A stretch of 15,026 bases of DNA from CAYYJM01 sp964471755. GTDB taxonomy: Bacteria; Planctomycetota; Planctomycetia; Gemmatales; Gemmataceae. Below, piece by piece: positions 1 through 6,557 of the stretch. The translations under genes were made by a program, and so were the position numbers. Location of the stretch: contig CAYYJM010000155.1 of NCBI GenBank assembly GCA_964471755.1, positions 1 through 15,026 on the forward strand. The letters run 5' to 3'. Under the pieces are notes generated by a model, which worked only from the letters and a program-made list of their open reading frames with translations, did no database searches and had not been told where the DNA came from. Each line of letters begins with the position of its first letter. Within the stretch, counting starts at the first letter, position 1.

Positions 1-91
1 CCCAATCTTCCATATCCTACCCGCAGCACCCCCTTAAGTTACAGGCATTGGGCGTTAGCCCGCCGGTTCTTCCCGTTCGCCTGTCGGAACC

Positions 92-97
92 GAGGAG
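92..97 (+). promoter_or_regulatory. Ribosome binding site fixing the start of the MscS-type gene
   Basis: GAGGAG lies 7 bases before the ATG at 105. An in-frame ATG at 48 has no comparable purine-rich site, and the 19 residues it would add hide the signal peptide behind a proline- and arginine-rich stretch. This site therefore supports the start at 105. The rest of the first 104 bases holds no gene or promoter that I recognise. Confidence 0.7.
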
Positions 98-104
98 ACC
101 GATC

Positions 105-3100
105 ATGTTCGTTGCCGCGTCACGGTTGGCGGGCCGCATCGCCCGGTGGTGTCTCCTCGTTGCCCTGCTGGCGAACCTGGCTCATCCGCAGGACGCTCCG
201 CCCGCCAAGGGGCCGCCGCCTTCCCAGCAGATCGAGATTCACAAGATCGCCAGTGCGGACCTGCTCAAGCTCGCGCTCGGCACCCTCGACCGGGGCCGAG
301 CCTCCTACCTGGCCCAGCGGCGCGAGGTGGCGACCCTCGAACTGGCCAGCGACCGCGCGCGGAAGCACACCGATACGCTCCCCGCACCGATCGAGGAGCC
401 CGCCCCGGAGAAGGGCCCCCCGCTCGAACAGGCCAAGGCCGGGCTGGAACGGGCTCGCGTCCGGCTGGAGGCATTCAAGAAACGGCTCGAAGCGATCACG
501 GCCGAGAAGACCCTTGGCGAACGCCTGGTCGGCAGCGTTGACGCGAGCAGCTCAGCGGCCCAGGCGTTCGTGAATCTGCTCGACGATCTGGAGACGTTCG
601 CCCTGGAGGTTCGGCTCCGCGTCCAGGATCGCACCCTGCCGGCCGATGCCGTGCCGGCCAGCCTGGAGAAGGACAGTCTGAGCCAGCAGCGCCGCGAGCT
701 GACCACCGAGCAGGAGCAATGGCGACAGAAAAAGGAGACGGCCCAGAAGGAGCTTCAGGCGACCGGCCAGCGTCTGGAGGCGGCCCGGAAGAAGATGCTG
801 GAGGCCGAGGCCGGCTTCACCCAGGCCGGTCGAAAGTACGCCCAGGAACAGAAGCACCAGGCGTACGAGAAGGAGTACGCCGGCCGACCGCTCGCCGAAC
901 TGCTCGGCGAGGTGGGACCACTGCACGACGAGGAAGCCGGCCTGACCGGAGCGTTCAACCTGGCCGTGAGCCGGTTCCGTTCGCGTGAGGCCGCCGTCGC
1001 CCAGCGGCGCTGGGAACTGAAGGCGTTGACGGCTCCTCAGGGCAAGGAGGCCGCCCCCGGTGACGACGTCAACGCCGCGATCGCAGCGGCCCGCGTTCGG
1101 CAGAAGTTCGTTGCCCAGAAGGTGCAGACGCTGGAGGCTCTGCACTCGGCGTTGCAGGGCCGCAGTCAGCAGGCCGGCCAGCTCGAAGGCGAGGCGGCGG
1201 TCCTGGCCGATCATCTGTTCCGCCTTCAGGTCCTTCTCGGTGCGATCGCGAAGGAGGCCGCGAAGGAGAACAAGAGGCCGGAACTGCCCAAGGCGCTCGC
1301 TCCGCCCCTGGTCGCCGCCCGGCTGAAGACCGTCAACGAGGCGGCCAGCACCGCCCTGGCCGCGATCGAGAAGGATCGCGTCGAGCTGGAGGAACTCAAG
1401 CGTGCCACCCGGGAGGCGCGGACGGCGGAGACCGAGGTCGGCAAGCGGCTGACGGATCTGACCCAGACCCAGGAGGCCGCCCAGCGCGTCCTCGAGTTCG
1501 AGAAAGCCCTCCGCCAGCTGGCCGCCGCCCGGGTGGTCGCCGAACTGACGAAATCGACCAAGGCCCTGGAGGAGAAGTCGGCCGCGTTGAAGAAGCAGGC
1601 CGAGATCTACAAGCGCACGCAGGAGAAGGTGGCCGAGTTGCACAAGAAGCGGCAGACGCTCCAAGATCCGTTCGTCCGCCTGGCCGAGGCCGAGGCGCAG
1701 ACCGATCGGGAACGTCTGCTCGACGAACTGAAGAAGACGGCCGGCCTGGATCGCGCTCCGGGAGCCGGCATGAATAGCATGATGAGCCAGACGCCCGGCA
1801 TGGTGCGGATGCCGACCGGCATGGAAGGTCCCCCCGAGATAAAGGGGAACGAGAAGGGCAAGACCCGGGACAAGGGCAAGGCGGAGGAGCCGGCGAAGGT
1901 CGATCCGCTGTCGCTGCGTGGCTTTCAGCAACTGCTCGCCACGCGCGTCCAGGTGGTCGAGGAGCAGGCGGAGAAGGACGCGGAGCTGAAGCGGGCCCTG
2001 GTGGAGCTGGAGAAGTCGGGCGAGACGTACGCGGCCGCTCTGAGTGCGGTGCGCGAGGCCGGCCTGCGCCGCTACGCCGTGGCGGTCGATCTGAAGAAGC
2101 GACTGGGCCGCGGCGAACTCAAGGCCGAGGAGGTTCCCGAGGAGGTGACCCAGGCGCTCAAGCGGGAAGGGCTGGCCGAGCTGGAGACGACGGCGTCGAA
2201 CCTCGTCACGGCTCAGGCCCGGACGCGGCTGGAGCAGAGCCAGGTCGGCCGGGGTGAACTGGGGAACGCGGACCTGCACAAGCTCGTCCACGCGGTTCTG
2301 GCCCTGGCCACGCAGCGGCTCGATCTGCTGGCCGATCTCGACCGTCTGGAGAAGGAGTCGCGGCGCGAGAAGAAGGATCGGCCCGAGTCGGAGACGAAGC
2401 GAATCGAACAGTCCGCCCTGGAACGACAGGGCTCGGAGGACAGCTGGCTCGACGACTTCCTGGGTCTGGACGCCTCGCCTCAGGCTCGGGCCCTGGCCGA
2501 GGTTCTGCAAACGTACTACCGCGAGGCGATCGCTCTGGAAGAACAGCAGGGCCTGCTCGCGCAGAGCAAGGAGAAGGCTCACCGGCTGGTCGAGTTGGCT
2601 CAGAAGGAGGTGGCGTTGCTGGGTCAGGCCCGGCCGCTGCTGCGCGAGTCGGTGACCCGGCTCGAACAGCAGCGTGAGGAGGAAACGCTCCTGGCGAAGG
2701 CCCGGCTCAATCCCGAGACGGCCGACGAGTTGCTGCGCGGCTATCAGCTGAAGACCGGCAAGCAGCTCGCGCGGCCGATGCCGGTGCCGGACAGGGAGCG
2801 TGCCGAGGCGGTCGAGGAAGCCGGCACGGCCCTGTTCAATCGTCTGTTGCAGGTCGAGGCGGCCCGGCGCTGGGATCGTCTGGTGGAAGCCCGCCTGTCC
2901 TCGCCGGGTCTGCCGGCGGAACTGGGGCTCTACCAGGATCGGCGCGGGGCTTTGTCTGCCGCGCACGCGACCAATGTCCGCCGGCTGTCCGCTCTGGGAG
3001 GCAAGGTCGAGCCAGCCGACGCCGCCGCGAACGTGACCGAGGAGCCGCCCGCGACGACGGAGATCGCCCGGGCCCGGCAGGAGCTTTTCATCGTTCGGCG

Positions 3101-3893
3101 GGATGGCATCGGCTGGATCATCGGCAAGATTCTGCTCGTGCTGCTGCTGGCCTGGCTACTGCCGCCAGTGCTGACGAGCCTGCTGGAGCGGGCGACCCTG
3201 CGCGGAGCCCGCGCCGATGGTCAGGTTCACGGCAAACTGGTCGTCGCGTTCCTGCAAGCCTTCCTGAAGCTGATCGTCTACACGATCGCGCTGGTGGTGG
3301 TCCTGAGCATTCTCGGGTTCGACATCACGGCGATCCTGGCCGGCCTGGGCATCGGCGGTCTGGCCATCGGCCTGGCGGCCCAGCACGCCATTTCCGACAT
3401 ACTCGGTGGCCTGATCATCTTCCTGGAACGGCCCTTCTCGATTGGCGACACGGTCAAGATCGGCGAGGCGGAGCCGGCCCAGGTTGTCGGTCTGACGTGG
3501 CGCATCACCCGACTGCGTGATCCGGACGGGATCGCGATCAACATCCCCAACCGGCATGTGACCGAAGCGCCGGTCGTCAACCTGACTCGCGAGGGCAAGA
3601 CGTACGACGCCGTGCCGATCCTGGTGCCGGCCAGCTACTCGGTTCCGGAGGTGGTCCGCTGGATCAATCAGGCCCTGAGCGAATGCCAGATCCCACTCCG
3701 TGGCGCGGAGCGCGCCGTGGACGTTGAGGAGATGACCGTGTCGATGATGATGGGCGGCTACTATCTGCGCTATGTGGCCTCCTACTACATCACCGATCTG
3801 ACCCGACGCGACGACGCGCGATGTGAGGTCCTGGGCCGTGTGGCAGCTCTGCTGGCGGAGAAGGGAGTCATCGTTCCGCCGCCGATCGGGTAG
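105..3893 (+). CDS. Large MscS-family mechanosensitive channel with long coiled-coil N-terminal region
   Basis: Predicted 1262-residue inner-membrane channel that would open under membrane tension and release solutes in hypo-osmotic shock. Residues 1-27 look like a signal peptide: an arginine-containing n-region, then a Leu/Ala core around residues 15-26. Residues 30 to about 990 are rich in Glu, Lys, Arg, Gln, Ala and Leu with heptad-like spacing, typical of long helical coiled coil and probably periplasmic. A Met/Gly/Pro-rich linker with Lys/Glu after it interrupts them at 556-603. The C-terminus is diagnostic: membrane segments near 1002-1022 and 1051-1072, then the pore helix from 1077 (ILAGLGIGGLAIGLAAQ) and an LERPFSIGD motif leading into the beta domain and alpha/beta vestibule up to 1262. 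E. coli MscS has 286 residues; this length resembles the MscK/MscM (KefA) type, though the extension is not recognisably homologous. The start at 105 is chosen for its ribosome binding site and signal peptide. The family call is firm; the function of the extension is unknown. Confidence 0.93.
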   Translation: MFVAASRLAGRIARWCLLVALLANLAHPQDAPPAKGPPPSQQIEIHKIASADLLKLALGTLDRGRASYLAQRREVATLELASDRARKHTDTLPAPIEEPAPEKGPPLEQAKAGLERARVRLEAFKKRLEAITAEKTLGERLVGSVDASSSAAQAFVNLLDDLETFALEVRLRVQDRTLPADAVPASLEKDSLSQQRRELTTEQEQWRQKKETAQKELQATGQRLEAARKKMLEAEAGFTQAGRKYAQEQKHQAYEKEYAGRPLAELLGEVGPLHDEEAGLTGAFNLAVSRFRSREAAVAQRRWELKALTAPQGKEAAPGDDVNAAIAAARVRQKFVAQKVQTLEALHSALQGRSQQAGQLEGEAAVLADHLFRLQVLLGAIAKEAAKENKRPELPKALAPPLVAARLKTVNEAASTALAAIEKDRVELEELKRATREARTAETEVGKRLTDLTQTQEAAQRVLEFEKALRQLAAARVVAELTKSTKALEEKSAALKKQAEIYKRTQEKVAELHKKRQTLQDPFVRLAEAEAQTDRERLLDELKKTAGLDRAPGAGMNSMMSQTPGMVRMPTGMEGPPEIKGNEKGKTRDKGKAEEPAKVDPLSLRGFQQLLATRVQVVEEQAEKDAELKRALVELEKSGETYAAALSAVREAGLRRYAVAVDLKKRLGRGELKAEEVPEEVTQALKREGLAELETTASNLVTAQARTRLEQSQVGRGELGNADLHKLVHAVLALATQRLDLLADLDRLEKESRREKKDRPESETKRIEQSALERQGSEDSWLDDFLGLDASPQARALAEVLQTYYREAIALEEQQGLLAQSKEKAHRLVELAQKEVALLGQARPLLRESVTRLEQQREEETLLAKARLNPETADELLRGYQLKTGKQLARPMPVPDRERAEAVEEAGTALFNRLLQVEAARRWDRLVEARLSSPGLPAELGLYQDRRGALSAAHATNVRRLSALGGKVEPADAAANVTEEPPATTEIARARQELFIVRRDGIGWIIGKILLVLLLAWLLPPVLTSLLERATLRGARADGQVHGKLVVAFLQAFLKLIVYTIALVVVLSILGFDITAILAGLGIGGLAIGLAAQHAISDILGGLIIFLERPFSIGDTVKIGEAEPAQVVGLTWRITRLRDPDGIAINIPNRHVTEAPVVNLTREGKTYDAVPILVPASYSVPEVVRWINQALSECQIPLRGAERAVDVEEMTVSMMMGGYYLRYVASYYITDLTRRDDARCEVLGRVAALLAEKGVIVPPPIG

Positions 3894-3974
3894 GTTGGAT
3901 CGTCCGGTTCGAGTCGCCTTTCCTGGCGCGTTCTTCACACTTCGCAAGATCATTTCGGCTGTCACCTGAATCCG

Positions 3975-4016
3975 ATGCCAGCGCTGCCGGCCGCGGCGTT
4001 GGCATGGGCTCATTTT
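3975..4016 (+). terminator. Hairpin 82 bases after the MscS-type gene, possible terminator
   Basis: Positions 3975-3987 pair with 3993-4005 around a five-base loop (3988-3992), giving a 13-pair stem. Two of the pairs are G-U wobbles (3981/3999 and 3985/3995). They pair only in RNA made from the + strand; on the other strand they would be A-C mismatches, which points to a rightward transcript. The only T run, TTTT at 4013-4016, lies seven bases beyond the stem, so this is not a canonical intrinsic terminator. It could instead be an mRNA 3' stabiliser or a palindromic protein site. Confidence 0.42.
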
Positions 4017-4019
4017 GGG

Positions 4020-4088
4020 TCATGTTCGTCATGTTGAGACGATTGCATCGATTGCGAGGTTTGCCACGACTCTAACGACTCTAACGAC
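4020..4088. repeat. Three successive 9-bp near-tandem duplications upstream of the sigma gene
   Basis: Three different sequences are each duplicated with a 9-base period in under 70 bases. TCATGTT occurs at 4020 and 4029. GATTGC occurs at 4041 and 4050. CGACTCTAA is repeated exactly at 4067 and 4076, and its first four bases occur again at 4085. The pairs are separated by 3 and 8 bases. They could be footprints of slippage, or paired half-sites for a DNA-binding protein about one helical turn apart. They lie about 210-275 bases before the sigma start, far from the putative promoter at 4223-4252, so a direct role there is not obvious. Confidence 0.6.
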
Positions 4089-4222
4089 AAAAAACCCTCG
4101 CCGAGCCTGTTGGATCACTGGACAACGCGAGAACCACGTTCATGGCAGACGATATATGTTCCGTCAAACCCGAGTATGCGGGCAAGAGACGAAAAATCTT
4201 CAGGCAACCTGATATTCTTGTC

Positions 4223-4252
4223 TTGCGGCTCTTGCAATAGTTTGCGTAATCT
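4223..4252 (+). promoter_or_regulatory. Possible sigma-70 promoter of the sigma factor gene
   Basis: TTGCGG (4223-4228) and TAATCT (4247-4252) are separated by 18 bases. They are fair matches to TTGACA and TATAAT. Transcription would start near 4259, leaving a 5' leader of about 20-37 bases before either candidate start codon. If correct, the 62-codon upstream extension of the sigma frame would not be transcribed from here, which agrees with its being non-coding. No activator or operator site can be assigned. Confidence 0.3.
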
Positions 4253-4295
4253 AGGAAAAGTAGGCTGGAACCCCGGAATGAGCTGGAAATCCCCC

Positions 4296-5132
4296 ATGGC
4301 ACGACCTCGCCGAAATCGAACTGAGTCGGTCCAGTCCCCACTGGAAACGTATCTTCGCGAGATTAACGAAACACCTCTGCTCAACGCCGAAGAAGAAAAG
4401 CTACTCGCTTATCGGGTGAGAGGAGGGGACCTCGAGGCACGCGACCGGATGGTCCGGGCTAACTTGCGCCTGGTAGTCAACATTGCCCGAGCCTACACCG
4501 GCAAGGGCCTTGGGTTACAGGATCTCATTGAAGAAGGGAATCTCGGCTTACTCCGAGCTGTCGAAGGCTTCGATCCGGGGATGAACACCCGGTTCAGCAC
4601 CTACGCCAGTTACTGGATCAAGCAATCGATCAAGCGGGCTCTGGTCAACACCGGCAAGACGATCCGCATCCCGGCCTACATGGTCGAACTGCTGGCCAAA
4701 TGGCGTCGGGCGACGGCGAAATTGCAGGAAGAACTCGGTCGCGCTCCCACCCAGGAGGAGGTGGCCAACGTCCTCGAATTGCCGAAGAAGAAAATCAACA
4801 TCATCAAGAAGGCCATTCGCATCCAGAATTCCGCGCCGCAATCCGATCAGGCCGACTCGGGCTGGTCGCTGGAAGAAATGTTGATGGATGGTGGCACCAA
4901 GACACCGGACGCCGAGATGGTCGAGGCCGACGATCTCCATCACGTTCTCGATTTGCTCTCCCGGATGGACAAACGCGAGGCGACCGTCCTGCGCATGCGC
5001 TTCGGCCTGGACGATGAAGAACCCAAAACGCTGAAGCAGATCGGCGAACGACTCGGTTTGACGCGTGAACGCGTTCGGCAGATCGAGAGCGAGGCGCTGG
5101 CCAAGCTCAGCGAGAACATGCAGGTCGAGTGA
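4296..5132 (+). CDS. RpoD-like sigma-70 family RNA polymerase sigma factor
   Basis: Predicted 278-residue sigma factor that directs RNA polymerase to promoters. Region 1.2 begins near residue 14 (SPLETYLREINETPLL). Region 2, with core-binding and -10 recognition segments, spans roughly 47-118 and contains NLRLVVNIARAYTGKG, DLIEEGNLGLLRAVEGFDP and FSTYASYWIKQSIKRAL. Region 3 runs from about 124 (IRIPAYM) to 200. Region 4 spans 216-272, with the -35-binding helix-turn-helix TLKQIGERLGLTRERVRQIE at 245-264. It lacks region 1.1 and the long non-conserved insert of E. coli RpoD, so it is nearer to compact SigA/SigB-type group 1 or 2 factors. The frame is open back to 4110, but those residues are unlike any sigma N-terminus. 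ATG 4296 (MARPRRNR) has a weak GGAAA before it. ATG 4278 is an alternative adding six residues. No anti-sigma gene adjoins. Whether it is housekeeping or accessory cannot be told from this window. Confidence 0.93.
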   Translation: MARPRRNRTESVQSPLETYLREINETPLLNAEEEKLLAYRVRGGDLEARDRMVRANLRLVVNIARAYTGKGLGLQDLIEEGNLGLLRAVEGFDPGMNTRFSTYASYWIKQSIKRALVNTGKTIRIPAYMVELLAKWRRATAKLQEELGRAPTQEEVANVLELPKKKINIIKKAIRIQNSAPQSDQADSGWSLEEMLMDGGTKTPDAEMVEADDLHHVLDLLSRMDKREATVLRMRFGLDDEEPKTLKQIGERLGLTRERVRQIESEALAKLSENMQVE

Positions 5133-5161
5133 ATCTCGTTGGTACGTTGCCTTTCTTGTTG

Positions 5162-5194
5162 AAACGACCCGCCTCGGCGGGTCGTTTTCGTTTT
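5162..5194 (+). terminator. Intrinsic terminator of the sigma factor gene
   Basis: Thirty bases after the stop codon, AAACGACCCGCC (5162-5173) is exactly complementary to GGCGGGTCGTTT (5176-5187). In practice this gives an 11-pair stem with a CTCG tetraloop. It runs directly into TTTTCGTTTT and then C/T-rich sequence. It is a strong rho-independent terminator for rightward transcription and separates the sigma gene from the TPR gene. Confidence 0.88.
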
Positions 5195-5281
5195 CCCCCT
5201 TTTCGCTGAATCCGCCACTTCGCGCCGTTCGATACATTCAACACATTCCGCCGTTTCCCTCCTTCGCGGAGATTCCGTCCC

Positions 5282-6079
5282 ATGCGTGCATTCCGTCACT
5301 GGATTCCGGTTATCGTAATCTGCTCCCTGCTTCCTCTCGCGGCCGAGCCGACCGGAGAATCGGCGTCGGCAGAGCAACTCTGGCAACTGGGACAGGATGC
5401 CATGTTGGTTGAGCAGCCCGATCGGGCGATCACCTTCTACACCGCGAGTTTGCGGGCTGATCCAACACTGGCTCGCAACTTCCTCAGCCTGGCCGCTGCC
5501 CATCTTCAGAAGGGGGAGGAGGACAGTGCCGCATCATGGCTGGCCCGGTATGTCGCCGTCCAGCCGGACCACGTCGTCGTTCGGTCGCACTACGCCGAAC
5601 TGCTCGGTAAGCTGGGCAAGTACGATTCGGCCGAGGTGCAGTGGCACCGCTACGTCGCTGACGTGCAGAAGAGCGTCAAGCAGCCGGTGGCGCAGCTGCT
5701 CCAGGCTCACACCCGACTCATGGAGATCGCCGCACGGCGGAAGGACACCCACGGTGAGCAGCTGCATCGCGGAATCGGTCTGTACTGGCTGGCCTGGCTG
5801 AAGGCCGAGCGCGGCACCGAAGAAGAAGGTTCGCCGGAGAGCCTGCTCTGTCAGGCCACGGTTCATCTGATGCAAGCCCGGCGAGCCCGACCGGAAAGTG
5901 CCCGGACGTGCTGGTATCTCCAGCGGGTCTGGGAGAAGCTCGGCCAGCAGGCGACCGCGCGGAAGTGGCTGCACGAGGCGTCCCAGGCAGCGGCCATGCC
6001 AGGGCATGATCTGACCGCAGGCGAGTTGCACGATCTGGAACTGGCGCGAGCCCGGGACGGGGAGCGAAGCCGGCCGTGA
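5282..6079 (+). CDS. Exported tetratricopeptide-repeat (TPR) protein
   Basis: 265 residues. Residues 1-21 form a typical signal peptide (MRAFRHWIPV, then a hydrophobic core and LPLAAEP), so the protein is probably periplasmic. Three TPR-like helix pairs follow at about 31-62 (EQLWQLGQDA through AITFYTASLRADP), 65-96 (LSLAAAHLQKGEEDSAASWLARYVAVQP is the core) and 99-130. Further helical repeats with weaker match run to about 240; WYLQRVWEKLGQQATARKWL at 211-230 looks like a further unit. TPR arrays bind partner proteins; no catalytic domain is visible and the partner is unknown. The start at 5282 is preceded by GGAG at 5268-5271. It follows the sigma terminator, so it should have its own promoter, but I could not pick one with confidence. 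Its stop codon overlaps the GTG of the downstream nuclease remnant (GTGA at 6076-6079), suggesting that the two were once translationally coupled. Confidence 0.82.
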   Translation: MRAFRHWIPVIVICSLLPLAAEPTGESASAEQLWQLGQDAMLVEQPDRAITFYTASLRADPTLARNFLSLAAAHLQKGEEDSAASWLARYVAVQPDHVVVRSHYAELLGKLGKYDSAEVQWHRYVADVQKSVKQPVAQLLQAHTRLMEIAARRKDTHGEQLHRGIGLYWLAWLKAERGTEEEGSPESLLCQATVHLMQARRARPESARTCWYLQRVWEKLGQQATARKWLHEASQAAAMPGHDLTAGELHDLELARARDGERSRP

Positions 6080-6323
6080 GCAACGACTTCGACATGCCCT
6101 GCCGACGGATGGTCAAGGCATCGCCCGAAGCGTTTCTCGCCTGGCTGGTTCACGACCCCACCATGGTAACCCGTCCAGTCGGCCGGGTCGATACACGGCG
6201 GATCGCCTTCCCCGGTCGGCCGGACCAGACCGGCGACCGGGTCTTTGAACTGGAAGCAATGACCTCGCCGCAGCCGCTGTGGGCTCTGGTTCTGACTCTG
6301 GAGTTCCAGGTCGAACCGGACGC
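6076..6323 (+). pseudogene. Truncated N-terminus of an Rpn/PDDEXK_2-like nuclease (putative transposase family)
   Basis: From GTG 6076 the frame encodes MSNDFDMPCRRMVKASPEAFLAWLV. It goes on to a DRVFELE segment near residues 54-60 and LVLTLEFQVEPDA at 71-83. The pattern (AFxxWL, then an Asp, then LxLEFQ with EPD) recalls the start of the Rpn/DUF4351-type recombination-promoting nuclease or 'putative transposase' proteins, where D...ExQ is part of the PD-(D/E)xK active site. Family members usually run to about 250-300 residues. Here the resemblance stops at about residue 83, immediately after E76-x-Q78. The frame stays open to 6480, but its remaining ~50 residues are Arg/Ser/Cys-rich with no family character. 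The start overlaps the TPR stop codon. I read it as a broken gene. The family assignment rests on motif memory and is moderate. Confidence 0.5.
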
Positions 6324-6421
6324 GGCGCGGATGTCTGCTTCGTCAGCTACGGTCGTCTGCCGAAGGGGCCGGTGCCGTTCTGCCCGGCTTCGCCGTCAAG
6401 GTGAGCCGATTGTTCGAGTGA
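6324..6421 (+). pseudogene. Frame-shifted fragment of a Uma2-family nuclease
   Basis: In the +2 frame relative to the preceding remnant, 6324-6377 reads RGADVCFVSYGRLPKGPVP. This closely matches the Uma2 signature in which the first active-site Asp (P/A-D-V) is followed by xFVSxxRLPKGPVP. That frame stops at 6402-6404. From about 6376 the third frame reads AVLPGFAVKV, reminiscent of the Uma2 'APDLAVEV' strand carrying the catalytic Glu, and it stops at 6419-6421. So about 30 codons of Uma2 seem to survive with at least one frameshift and no start codon. A short inverted repeat, AGTGAC (6417-6422) and GTCACT (6431-6436), sits just after it. An intact but divergent Uma2 gene lies 1.9 kb to the right on the other strand. 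Confidence 0.5.
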
Positions 6422-6498
6422 CTGTGTCCTGTCACTTCGTGTCTCAGCGCAGGCTATTCTGGTGTCTCTGCGGGATGTGAAGATTCCCCGGTCGGCCC

Positions 6499-6527
6499 TT
6501 CCCTGGTCGTCGGCCGGCGGGTAGACT
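6499..6527 (+). promoter_or_regulatory. Putative sigma-70 promoter of the amidohydrolase gene
   Basis: TTCCCT (6499-6504) and TAGACT (6522-6527) are spaced by 17 bases. The expected start near 6534 gives a leader of about 24 bases and leaves the ribosome binding site GGAG at 6546-6549 well placed. The -35 element matches TTGACA at three of six positions and the -10 element matches TATAAT at four of six. The similar TAGAAT element before the Uma2 gene lends some support. Confidence 0.4.
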
Positions 6528-6557
6528 GCCGGGCGTACCCTCCCCGGAGACTTCCTC

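Larger units (their letters stand above)
3894..4295. other. 402-base intergenic region between the MscS-type gene and the sigma gene
   Basis: No convincing gene is seen here. The region is visibly richer in A and T than its flanks, especially from 4011 on. It contains, in order, a strong hairpin (3975-4005), three successive 9-bp near-duplications (4020-4084) and a possible promoter (4223-4252). Two open frames run through it. One starts with TTG at 4015, is 65 codons long and has no ribosome binding site. The other is a 62-codon upward extension of the sigma frame from 4110, whose translation does not resemble sigma factors. Both are judged non-coding. The length and composition suit a regulatory leader for the sigma gene. 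Confidence 0.55.

Noticed and set aside
552..2966. 804-codon open frame on the minus strand opposite the MscS-type gene
   Set aside because: It is a mirror of a GC-rich, Glu/Lys/Leu-rich coiled-coil gene. The translation is Leu/Gln/Arg/Gly-rich with no domain, and the + strand product ends in an unmistakable MscS pore.
4015..4212. 65-codon TTG-started frame upstream of the sigma gene (repeats HV, IAS and TLT at three-residue period)
   Set aside because: It has no ribosome binding site. The repeating residues merely reflect the 9-bp DNA duplications, and the rest is unlike any known protein.
6417..6436. AGTGAC/GTCACT inverted repeat as an insertion-sequence end
   Set aside because: There are six pairs only. 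No transposase, matching second end or target duplication was found nearby.
6324..6480. Rest of the Rpn-like frame as a genuine protein tail
   Set aside because: Residues 84-134 are Arg/Ser/Cys-rich and the same DNA reads as Uma2 in another frame, so it is more likely out-of-frame translation.
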